Of a stretch of 9,380 nt of DNA, positions 1 to 6,599 are shown one piece after another (within the stretch, counting starts at the first letter, position 1; the number at the start of each line of letters is the position of its first letter). This DNA is from Cesiribacter sp. (lineage in GTDB: Bacteria; Bacteroidota; Bacteroidia; Cytophagales; Cyclobacteriaceae). Location: contig JASLAE010000267.1 of the NCBI GenBank assembly GCA_030147305.1, forward strand, positions 1 through 9,380, written 5' to 3'. The notes under the pieces were generated by a model. It worked only from the letters and a program-made list of their open reading frames with translations. It was not told the DNA's origin and ran no database searches. Made by a program: the position numbers and the translations under genes.

Positions 1-23
1 GCTGCGCTTAGGGGGCGCGTACA

Positions 24-51
24 AGAGGATAGCTGTACAGGTGTATCCTCT
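24..51 (-). terminator. Hairpin just after the BrkB gene, possible terminator
   Basis: A perfect 8-base inverted repeat, AGAGGATA (24-31) and TATCCTCT (44-51), encloses a 12-base loop that itself contains the palindrome CTGTACAG (33-40). It begins five bases past the stop codon of the minus-strand BrkB gene, where a terminator is expected. No clear T-run follows on the minus strand, so intrinsic termination is uncertain. It could instead be an mRNA 3'-end stabilising hairpin. Confidence 0.4.
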
Positions 52-55
52 ACAT

Positions 56-1009
56 TCAGAATTTGTCTGCTTTTTTGCCACTTACTTCTTTTTTGGAGCC
101 ATCATGGTCTGTTTCCACCTTTTTGGTTTCTACTTTCACAGCATGCTCAGAAGGTCTTATTCCCTTATCATGATGCCTGGAATATACCTGAGTAAATTCG
201 GCTCCAAACAGGAATATAATAGAGGTATAATACACCCATACCAGAATCATGACCAGTGCGCCAGCGGCTCCATAGGTATCGGCCATGGGGTCGTGTTGTA
301 AAACAATATTAATGATAAACTTCCCGATTGTAAATAATATGGCCGTCACCGTAGCTCCTATAAAGGTGTTTTTCCACCGAATTTTTGCATCCGGCAGTAC
401 TTTGAAAATAATGGCGAAGATGATAATGCTGATGCCTAAAGAAACCACAAAGTTGCCTGCATTTATCATGTAAACAGCAATGCCGGAAAATGCCTGCCGC
501 AGGTAGTCATTAAGCAGTCCCAGTAATACATCTATTGATAAAGAAACCAGCAGTAAAAAGCCCATGCTCACCACCATGGCCAGCGACAGCACCCGGTTAA
601 TTATTAATTTAAGCCATCCCTTTTCGGGCTTTGCTTCCACCTCCCACATGGCATTCAAGGCATCTTGCAGCGCAACAAATACAGTAGTAGCACTAAAGAT
701 CATAACACATACACCAAGGATAGTACCGATGGTGCTTGCTTCCGACTGGCTCGCATTTTCAATGATGTTTTGTACCTGCACTGCACTTTCACGCCCAATC
801 ACACCGCTTATCTGGCTTTCAATCTCACCCCTTACCGCCTCCTGCCCAAAGGCAGCACTTGCAATTCTTATGGTGATAATTAATACAGCAGGTAAGGAGA
901 AGATTGTGTAAAACGCAATAATGGCTGCATAATCCAGGGGATTATCATCCAGAAACTCTTTGAAGGTTTTCTTGGTGAGATCCCAGCTACTTTGCACTCT
1001 TTTATACAT
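56..1009 (-). CDS. YihY/virulence factor BrkB family membrane protein
   Basis: Integral inner-membrane protein of 317 aa, about the usual family length, with roughly six membrane segments. Family hallmarks seen are AAIIAFYTIFSLP at residues 28-40, SATTVFVALQDALNAMWEVE at 106-125, the basic/acidic loop KVLPDAKIRWKNTFIGA at 203-219, and YGAAGALVMILVWVYY at 246-261 followed by FGAEFTQVY. The C-terminal 40 or so residues are soluble and rich in Lys, Glu and Asp, and are probably cytoplasmic. The start is ATG with the typical amphipathic N-terminus. The family was once annotated as RNase BN, which is wrong for YihY-type proteins; its true role is unknown, with transport or envelope functions proposed. 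It is a single gene with a hairpin right after the stop. Family assignment is firm; function is not. Confidence 0.95.
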   Translation of the reverse strand: MYKRVQSSWDLTKKTFKEFLDDNPLDYAAIIAFYTIFSLPAVLIITIRIASAAFGQEAVRGEIESQISGVIGRESAVQVQNIIENASQSEASTIGTILGVCVMIFSATTVFVALQDALNAMWEVEAKPEKGWLKLIINRVLSLAMVVSMGFLLLVSLSIDVLLGLLNDYLRQAFSGIAVYMINAGNFVVSLGISIIIFAIIFKVLPDAKIRWKNTFIGATVTAILFTIGKFIINIVLQHDPMADTYGAAGALVMILVWVYYTSIIFLFGAEFTQVYSRHHDKGIRPSEHAVKVETKKVETDHDGSKKEVSGKKADKF

Positions 1010-1250
1010 ACTATAAAAAATCTAATCCGATAATCATTTTAGACCTGTAAGTACGAAGGCAAATTGTTAGTACAGTAGTAATAATTGACGGGACTCGGTG
1101 GCTAAAGGTTTATATTTCATGCAATAGCAACATGAATAGCAGCTCCGGTTAGATAAGAACATATGTCGAGCCAAAACAAACTCACTCAAAATGTTAGCAC
1201 TATACGACCTTCCGTATAACATATTAGAAGTCTGGTTTGACCTCATAGAA

Positions 1251-1258
1251 CAAAGGTA
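1251..1258 (-). promoter_or_regulatory. Possible Bacteroidota-type -7 box upstream of BrkB
   Basis: On the minus strand this reads TACCTTTG, an exact match to the Bacteroidota -7 consensus TAnnTTTG. A -33 TTG is not visible at the usual distance. It would give a 5' untranslated leader of about 240 bases before the BrkB start at 1009, which is long. A chance match in AT-rich DNA is quite possible. Confidence 0.25.
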
Positions 1259-1340
1259 AAAAAATTAAAGCCGACGCCTTTTCATATGCTGGCGATTGTT
1301 GCTCTACTTCTTTACAAAGCTAGCCTGCCACCCAACAGAT

Positions 1341-1374
1341 AAAACCACCCCTGCAGCTGGCAAAGGTGGCTTTT
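1341..1374 (-). terminator. Intrinsic-type terminator, possibly bidirectional
   Basis: AAAACCACC (1341-1349) pairs with GGTGGCTTTT (1365-1374), leaving one bulged C, around a 15-base loop. A/T runs flank both sides, so the transcript ends in a U-run in either direction. It lies about 175 bases past the stop of the minus-strand secreted-protein gene and is its most likely terminator. No plus-strand gene precedes it. A GC-rich stem flanked by A and T runs is common at gene ends in this phylum. Confidence 0.55.
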
Positions 1375-1547
1375 AAATTTTTACTTGATTACTATGGGTG
1401 AAAATGGATAAGGGTCATCTTACTACTGGACCGGCAGTATCATATAATTTGGTTAAGTGAACTATTGTTATAGTGCTGCCTTATTTTAGTAAATGCTTGT
1501 ATCATTCAGCATTCAGCCCAATTGGCTTCACTTTGGGATTTTGGAAC

Positions 1548-2087
1548 TCAAAACCGCTTTTGGGCATATAATTCACCTGCTTCATTCAGGCGTTCCCATT
1601 GTCTTTTATTTCCCTTTTGAAACAGTACTTTATAATACATAGTATGTTGGGGAGCAGTGTCAGTGGCATCAATTTCTGTAATTGCCATTGTTTTTTTAAT
1701 AAGCCAGCCATTGTATTTCTTACCGATCTGCTTATACATAGCTACCGGAAGCGCTCTATTATAATGTACTTCTTTTGAATAAAGCAGTTCACCTTCTTCA
1801 TTATAGATGACCCTTTTTTTATAATTTTTGCCCTTGTGTTGCACATGATAAATTTTGGAGGACCATGTGTTTACCTTATCAGTATCTTTCTCTTTTTTAG
1901 CCACAGCAGCCGATGCCAGCTGAGGCTGCTGAATTTTAAGACCCGGATAAGCCGCCTCTATTGCAGCACATATTACCATAGGCAAATTTGCGTCTATTCG
2001 TTGGCTAACTTTCAAATGCTTTTGTTGTGCGTTGACTCCGCCTAAAACCATAAACAGAATCATAGTAAGTAAACTTAGCTTTTTCAT
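1548..2087 (-). CDS. Secreted PepSY-like (BLG-type) small protein
   Basis: A 179-aa exported protein of unknown function. Residues 1-20 form a signal peptide: MKK, then a hydrophobic core, then GGVNA with likely cleavage before QQ. The mature part shows two similar halves. Residues 35-105 run from LPMVICAAIEAAYPGLKI to YNEEGELLYSKE, and residues 113-177 run from LPVAMYKQIGKKYNGWLI to LNEAGELYAQKR. Each half has a helix, a Y-x-G turn and a strand pair ending in EGEL or AGEL. This matches the PepSY-like/DUF2874 (BLG) proteins that Bacteroidota export to the periplasm. Many residues are basic. The ATG start is chosen because it gives the signal peptide directly. It is an isolated gene with a -7-like box 73-80 bases upstream and a hairpin terminator downstream. 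Export is well supported; the family name is inferred from the pattern. Confidence 0.8.
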   Translation of the reverse strand: MKKLSLLTMILFMVLGGVNAQQKHLKVSQRIDANLPMVICAAIEAAYPGLKIQQPQLASAAVAKKEKDTDKVNTWSSKIYHVQHKGKNYKKRVIYNEEGELLYSKEVHYNRALPVAMYKQIGKKYNGWLIKKTMAITEIDATDTAPQHTMYYKVLFQKGNKRQWERLNEAGELYAQKRF

Positions 2088-2859
2088 GATAATAATTTTT
2101 AAAGTTAATCTTGATGCATTCTTTAATGCTATAACTTCTTAAATGCATAGGGTATGCCACAAAGTTAATATTCTGATTATCAGTACTTTATATAGTAGCC
2201 TTGAAATTGCAGTGTGCGAAAGCGCTCAGCAGTCGTGCGCTTATGATACATCCTCCAGCCAAATGATCGTTAAACCAAAGCACAACTTTAGCTGCTTGTG
2301 CAGTCAGGGGTGTTGCTGCGAAAAATATGATTGATAATAGCGCTCCTGTAAAACAAGCCTGGCTTAATAGCGATATTGCAAACAAGGGCAAAGGGATTTT
2401 TCTTAACAAACATCGACTCGGTAATATCCCGCTGCCGGGGTGTGCCATTTTCTCAGCAGAATAGTCTTATACTTATCATAAGATTGCCCTGAATTCCAGC
2501 GTTTGGAAGATATCCGGTCATTATCATGGTAATGTATTCAGTAGAAATGACTGATAGGAGTGAGCTGACAAATCCATAGTAGCGTCTTCGGCCTTTGTTT
2601 TAAGCATGCATAAAATCCCTTTTACTACCGCACTCAACAATCTTCTCGAGCTTTTAAAGCATACATAAACGCCCGATGGCCTAAGGCTCAGCTGCAATGG
2701 CTTTTCGTTGTAATACAAAGCTGCCATTGTTTCTTTTTTGTTGATTTCTTGGCTATATAGCTGTGGAAGATACTTATAACGGTTCAAGCAATTGATACTG
2801 GTCTGTCTTTGAAATGCTTGTGCCGCTTTTCTGCATATAACACATAGGAATGCTGCCAT
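2088..2859. other. Gene-poor region, about 770 bases
   Basis: Only weak open frames occur here, for example minus-strand frames at 2188-2448 (86 codons) and 2524-2859 (111 codons). Their translations are rich in Cys and Ser and resemble no family I know, so I do not call them genes. Small structures visible are the palindrome CTGATTATCAG at 2173-2183, the inverted repeat TCTTAT/ATAAGA at 2465-2483 and the near-perfect 16-base palindrome CATTATCATGGTAATG at 2519-2534. The region may hold regulatory DNA or a gene decayed beyond recognition. Confidence 0.6.
2160..2167 (-). promoter_or_regulatory. Possible -7 box for the secreted PepSY-like gene
   Basis: The minus strand reads TAACTTTG, an exact TAnnTTTG match placed 73-80 bases upstream of the ATG at 2087. 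No TTG is seen in the -33 area. The palindrome CTGATTATCAG (2173-2183) sits just upstream of the box, between the -7 and -33 positions, where a repressor could bind. Promoter assignment is tentative. Confidence 0.35.
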
Positions 2860-3831
2860 ATGAAAGCAATGATTTATACCAAATATGGCCCTCCTGAAGT
2901 ACTTCAGCTAAAGGAAGTGGAAAAACCGGCGCCTAAGCCCAATGAAGTACTGGTAAAAATACGGGCCACCACCGTTAATAGAACAGACTGTGCCTTCCTG
3001 AGGGCGGATCCTTTTTTTATCAGGTTTTTCAGTGGTCTTTTTAAACCAAAGTATCCCTCACTGGGCAATGAATTTTCCGGCGAGATTGAATCTGTGGGAA
3101 AACGTGTCAAAACTTTTAAAACTGGCGATAAGGTCTTTGGGTATAGCGGTGTAACCTTTGGCACTCATGCAGCTTATATGACAATGGCTGAAGATGGTCC
3201 GATCACCACAATGCCAGCGGACAAAGGTTATGAGGAAGTTGCACCCGGCACTGAAGGTGTTCACTATGCCTATAATAATATTAGAAAAGCAAATGTGAAG
3301 GCGGGGCAAAAGGTCCTAATCAATGGTGCCACTGGTGCTATCGGTTCGGCTGCAGTACAACTGGTCAAATATTTTGGTGCGCATGTTACGGCAGTCTGCA
3401 GTACACAGCATGTGAGCCTGGTAAAATCACTGGGCGCCGATATAGTCATTGATTACCTGAAGGAAGATTTCACCAGGAATGGTCAAAGCTATGATTTTGT
3501 ATTCGATGCAGTTGGCAAAAGTTCTTTTGGAGCCTGCAGGCGACTGCTTGTACCCGGCGGCATTTATTGCTCTACGGAACTGGGCTTTATGTCACAGAAC
3601 CCATTTTTAGCACTATGGACGCAGAAGTTCGGCAGCAGAAAAGTCATCTTCCCAATTCCAAAAAACACAAAAGCAGAGGTTATCTTTTTCAGAGAGCTTA
3701 TGGAGGCAGGAAAATTTAAACCCCTTATCGATAGGCACTATCCATTGGAACAGGTGGCAGAAGCTTTCAGGTATGTTGAAAAAGGGCAAAAGGTTGGGAA
3801 TGTGGTCATCACTGTTCATCATGACAATTGA
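2860..3831 (+). CDS. NAD(P)-dependent MDR-family alcohol dehydrogenase / quinone oxidoreductase-like
   Basis: Cytosolic medium-chain dehydrogenase/reductase of 323 aa. The N-terminal GroES-like domain (about 1-130) starts MKAMIYTKYGPPEVL and has NRTDCAFL at 40-47 and GNEFSGEIESVG at 69-80. The Rossmann domain (about 131-270) carries the nucleotide motif NGATGAIGSAAVQ at 155-167, and the C-terminal lobe ends in KVGNVVITV. The catalytic and structural zinc ligands of classical alcohol dehydrogenases are absent. This places it with zinc-independent quinone oxidoreductase/RTN4IP1-like members (MDR1 type), which usually reduce quinones or activated C=C bonds with NAD(P)H. The substrate cannot be read from sequence. 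The ATG is preceded by AGGA at 10 bases, and a weak -7-like TGTCTTTG lies at 2804-2811. It appears to be monocistronic; the next gene starts 187 bases later. Confidence 0.93.
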   Translation: MKAMIYTKYGPPEVLQLKEVEKPAPKPNEVLVKIRATTVNRTDCAFLRADPFFIRFFSGLFKPKYPSLGNEFSGEIESVGKRVKTFKTGDKVFGYSGVTFGTHAAYMTMAEDGPITTMPADKGYEEVAPGTEGVHYAYNNIRKANVKAGQKVLINGATGAIGSAAVQLVKYFGAHVTAVCSTQHVSLVKSLGADIVIDYLKEDFTRNGQSYDFVFDAVGKSSFGACRRLLVPGGIYCSTELGFMSQNPFLALWTQKFGSRKVIFPIPKNTKAEVIFFRELMEAGKFKPLIDRHYPLEQVAEAFRYVEKGQKVGNVVITVHHDN

Positions 3832-4002
3832 GCAACACCCAGCCGAGACATACGTGCCTGAAACCGTATAAATAATAAGTTAGGATCGTACTGCAATTGC
3901 AAGACAAACAAAAGGAAAAAGCTTTATCAATTAGCGCTGAATTCATGCGCAACCCTTTGCTCAGAGGAATGAATTTGAGCCGAGCAGTCATTCCAAATTT
4001 TG

Positions 4003-4010
4003 AACCTTTG
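4003..4010 (+). promoter_or_regulatory. Weak -7-like box before the DUF6807 gene
   Basis: AACCTTTG differs from TAnnTTTG in one base. If used, transcription would start almost at the first ATG (4019). That would favour an internal ATG at 4034 or 4058 as the true start of the DUF6807 protein. No TTG is seen at the -33 position, so this is tentative. Confidence 0.22.
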
Positions 4011-4018
4011 CATACATT

Positions 4019-4963
4019 ATGCACATATTTTTTATGATCAATGCTAATGTCGCCCTAATGAGAGCATGTTTTATCTTGATGTTCCTACCGCTAATGTTTG
4101 CTCCGGCTTATGGTCAGACACTCACGGCAGTGCATTCAGATAGTGGCGTATGGGTACATGAAAGGGGGGAGCGGGTGCTTTTTTATCAGGCAAAAACAAA
4201 ATCAAAAGACGGTGAATATGCGCGCGCAAATTATGTGCATCCGCTCTATAGTATCAAGGGTGCAGTGTTAACGGAAGATTTTCCGGAAGATCATTTGCAC
4301 CACCGGGGAATCTTTTGGGCATGGCACCAGGTATTGATTGGCAGTAAGAAAATCGGGGATGCTTGGGAGTGTCGTGATTTTGAATGGGAGGTAGATAGCA
4401 TCGCCCATCAGGTTGGAGACCAGGGGCAGCTATCGTTATTGGTGAACACGTACTGGAAATCTCCATTATGGACGAATGCCAGCGGCGTGCAGACACCATT
4501 CCTTCAGGAGCAGACACGCATCAGCATACATCCCACAGTTAAAAATTACAGGATCATAGACTTTGAAATATCTCTGTTAGCCCTGGTGCCTGAGCTAAAG
4601 ATTGGTGGTTCTGAAGATGAAAAGGGCTATGGTGGTTTTTCAGTCAGGATCAAAACTCCTGCAGACATTCGATTTACTGCTCGAGCAGGAGAAATCATCC
4701 CTGCCACTGGTCCATTGAAAGCCGGCGCCTGGATGGACATAGCAGGCTCGGTGGAAGCTGATGGTCGTCAGGGAGGTATTGTAATCATTGCCGATCCCCG
4801 GAACCCGACTTATCCGGAATCGTGGATCTTGCGAAAGCAGGAAAGCATGCAAAATGTTGTTTATCCGGGCAGTACCCCGGTAGCAGTTTCGGATACTGTT
4901 CCAACAGTGCTGAGGTACCGCCTCGTAGTTTATACTGGTCCAAAATCGGAATACGCTCCATAA
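4019..4963 (+). CDS. Secreted DUF6807 ('PmoA') family protein
   Basis: A 314-aa exported protein. The N-terminus has several Met residues (1, 6, 14) before a hydrophobic signal segment at about 15-30 and an APAYGQ cleavage region near 28-33. The real start may be residue 6 (4034) or 14 (4058), which give more usual signal peptides. The mature part carries the family signature DFPEDHLHHRGIFWAWHQ (87-103, with nearby His residues), then GDAWECRDFEWEV at 113-125, a conserved GGFSVR at 205-210 and WMDIAG at 238-243. Databases often call this family 'methane oxygenase PmoA', but it is not the membrane particulate methane monooxygenase subunit. It is a soluble beta-sandwich-like family frequent in Bacteroidota and Planctomycetes, often near carbohydrate genes. 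No sugar-use genes are seen here. Function is unknown; family recognition is good. Confidence 0.88.
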   Translation: MHIFFMINANVALMRACFILMFLPLMFAPAYGQTLTAVHSDSGVWVHERGERVLFYQAKTKSKDGEYARANYVHPLYSIKGAVLTEDFPEDHLHHRGIFWAWHQVLIGSKKIGDAWECRDFEWEVDSIAHQVGDQGQLSLLVNTYWKSPLWTNASGVQTPFLQEQTRISIHPTVKNYRIIDFEISLLALVPELKIGGSEDEKGYGGFSVRIKTPADIRFTARAGEIIPATGPLKAGAWMDIAGSVEADGRQGGIVIIADPRNPTYPESWILRKQESMQNVVYPGSTPVAVSDTVPTVLRYRLVVYTGPKSEYAP

Positions 4964-5229
4964 AAGATTTTAATCCCTAATTTTCAATTAGTGCTCATCT
5001 GCCAGACTAGGTGCGCTAATTATTCATTAAGATGCAGTCAGGTATGTTCAGCAATTGCGCCTGTAACAAAGCTTTCCTCAGATATAAAACAGGTTGATAT
5101 CTTCTGTAGCATTTATGGTTGTGTTACCAGCACCGAGTTCAACGGCCGTTAGCTCCACTCGAAGTATAGAAGGACCGGAACAATTGCAGGCACAGGCTGT
5201 TTGCTATTTCAAAACATCACCTTTTTGTT

Positions 5230-5706
5230 TTGCAGAAAGCGCATCAGCAACATATCAATCCATCCCGTTCACTATGGGTTGCTTTTCTCATAGGCGCCAG
5301 CCTTATGGCCGCCATTGATGAAATTGTCTTTCACCAGCTTTTAGGCTGGCATCATTTTTACGACAGGGCTACACCTGCCATTGGGCTACTGAGTGATGGG
5401 CTGCTGCATGCGGCAGAACTGGTAGGCCTGGTAGCAGGTTTCTTTTTGTTTGCTGATTTGCGGCGCAGTCATTCCCTGGCTCCACACAGGGCATGGGCAG
5501 GTTTTTTCCTGGGCATGGGCAGTTTTCAGATATTTGATGGCATCGTTGATCATAAGCTCCTGCGGGTCCATCAGATCCGCTATGGGGTTGATAATCTTTT
5601 TATATATGACCTGCTGTGGAACCTGAGCGGTCTTGTTTTGCTGCTTATTGGCGTTTGGCTGCTGGTTCAGGCAAGGGCTGTAACCACTGCAGAAGCAGGG
5701 CGGTAA
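5230..5706 (+). CDS. DUF2243 domain-containing membrane protein
   Basis: A 158-aa protein with four membrane segments, about residues 14-29, 55-75, 88-104 and 130-147. Family motifs are DEIVFHQLLGWHHFYD at 30-45, SDGLLHAAELVGLVAG at 55-70, GMGSFQIFDGIVDHKLLRVH at 95-114 and YDLLWN at 126-131. The paired His and Asp residues in the membrane-edge motifs could bind metal, but this is unproven. The start is given as TTG at 5230 because the frame lacks an ATG before the first membrane segment; the first ATG, at residue 26, would cut into that segment. The frame is open back to 5170, so a different start is possible. The gene ends 39 bases before the CtaG-like gene on the same strand. This pairing is common across bacteria and suggests a shared role in oxidase assembly or copper handling. 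Confidence 0.88.
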   Translation: MQKAHQQHINPSRSLWVAFLIGASLMAAIDEIVFHQLLGWHHFYDRATPAIGLLSDGLLHAAELVGLVAGFFLFADLRRSHSLAPHRAWAGFFLGMGSFQIFDGIVDHKLLRVHQIRYGVDNLFIYDLLWNLSGLVLLLIGVWLLVQARAVTTAEAGR

Positions 5707-5745
5707 GTTTTTCTGTTTTAATCATGCTTTATAAAATAGAGGCAA

Positions 5746-6579
5746 ATGCAGGAACATCATTCATCTTACAGCAGTCCCGCATTTTGGATACCTTTTCTGT
5801 TCCTGGCTGCACTGTTGCTTTTATATGGGGCGGGTGTACTGCATCTGTACCGTGCTGGTAAACCCTGGAGTTACTGGCGTACGGCAGGTTTCTGTGGTGG
5901 CATTGTGCTGCTGGCTGTTGCTTTCTGGCCCTCAATGATGCATTATGCCCATCAGCACCTGCAGGGACACATGATCCAACACCTGCTCATTGGTATGCTG
6001 GCACCCCTGGGCCTGGTGTTGGCTGCACCTGTTACTTTATTGCTGAGGACCCTAAAACCGCAAAATGGGCGCAAAATCACACAGCTGCTTGGGAGCAGGC
6101 TTTTTCATTACCTGTCTCATCCCATCACGGCATTGGTGTTAAATATTGGAGGCATGTACCTGCTTTACTTAACACCCTTGTTTGGCATTATTCAGCACAG
6201 CCCTGTGCTGCACTGGCTGCTGCACCTGCATTTTCTGCTGGCCGGATACTTGTTTGTCTGGGCCATTGCCGGGCCCGATCCTGCACCGCGTAGACCGGGA
6301 TTCCGCTTGCGACTAATCGTGCTTTTTCTAAGTGCGGGTACCCATGCCTACCTTAGCAAAGCTATGTATGCCTATCATTTTCCCCGGCACACGCACCACA
6401 GCCTGGAAGATATTCAGGCCGCAGCCAAACTTATGTACTATGGCGGCGATTTTGCAGAATTACTTTTGATAATTATTTTCTTCTCCCTTTGGTATAAAGT
6501 TAAAGGTCGACGCCTTCAGCTGCCTCGCCCGGTAAAGCATAGCATGGGCAGCAGCCTTTCAGGGCAAAAAGCTGTTTAA
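5746..6579 (+). CDS. Cytochrome c oxidase assembly protein, CtaG (caa3_CtaG) family
   Basis: Inner-membrane protein of 277 aa with about seven hydrophobic segments. The caa3-CtaG family acts in assembly of heme-copper oxidases, probably in copper delivery to the oxidase. It is unrelated in sequence to Cox11-type CtaG. Signature elements are a His-rich stretch HYAHQHLQGHMIQHLLIGML (66-85), with H75 and H79 as likely conserved residues, then the loop APVTLLLRTL (94-103). Further motifs are SHPITALVLNIGGMYLLY at 124-141, HWLLHLHFLLAGYLF at 156-170, AGPDPAPRR at 175-183, SAGTHAYLSKAMY at 196-208 and YYGGDFAE at 231-238. The ATG follows AGAGG at a good distance, one of the few plausible ribosome binding sites in the window. 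It sits 39 bases after the DUF2243 gene, probably in one transcript. No oxidase subunit gene is in the window, so the partner is elsewhere. Confidence 0.93.
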   Translation: MQEHHSSYSSPAFWIPFLFLAALLLLYGAGVLHLYRAGKPWSYWRTAGFCGGIVLLAVAFWPSMMHYAHQHLQGHMIQHLLIGMLAPLGLVLAAPVTLLLRTLKPQNGRKITQLLGSRLFHYLSHPITALVLNIGGMYLLYLTPLFGIIQHSPVLHWLLHLHFLLAGYLFVWAIAGPDPAPRRPGFRLRLIVLFLSAGTHAYLSKAMYAYHFPRHTHHSLEDIQAAAKLMYYGGDFAELLLIIIFFSLWYKVKGRRLQLPRPVKHSMGSSLSGQKAV

Positions 6580-6599
6580 GCAGGGGCCAGGGCCAGCTT
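6569..6599. terminator. Inverted repeat between two convergent stop codons
   Basis: AAGCTG (6569-6574) and CAGCTT (6594-6599) form a 6-base inverted repeat whose loop holds a GGGCCA direct repeat. The repeat reaches the stop region of the CtaG-like gene (stop 6577-6579) and the stop of the exporter gene (6598-6600, minus strand). Only 18 bases separate the two genes. It could act as a shared bidirectional terminator, but neither side has a strong T-run. Confidence 0.4.

Larger units (their letters stand above)
1010..1547. other. Intergenic region, 538 bases, no gene seen
   Basis: No convincing coding frame is seen on either strand and stops are frequent in all frames. It contains a terminator-like hairpin (1341-1374) suited to the secreted-protein gene to its right, and a minus-strand -7-like box (1251-1258) facing the BrkB gene. 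A further weak TTTG element on the minus strand lies at 1059-1069. The small palindrome CCAATTGG is at 1518-1525. Confidence 0.7.

Noticed and set aside
564..911. Plus-strand 115-codon frame inside the BrkB gene
   Set aside because: It is antisense to a clear membrane protein gene and has the composition expected of an antisense shadow.
2188..2448. Minus-strand 86-codon frame with hydrophobic segments
   Set aside because: It starts with ATG and has a signal-like stretch, but the composition is odd (many Cys), no family is recognised and it shows no operon context.
2465..2483. TCTTAT/ATAAGA inverted repeat as a terminator
   Set aside because: The stem is short and AT-only and no gene ends nearby on either strand.
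2524..2859. Minus-strand 111-codon frame abutting the oxidoreductase start
   Set aside because: The Ser/Cys/Leu-rich translation matches nothing known. Its ATG arises only because the oxidoreductase start lies in a CATATG palindrome.
4977..4991. CTAATT/AATTAG hairpin after the DUF6807 gene as a terminator
   Set aside because: The stem is six AT-rich pairs without a following T-run, too weak to call.
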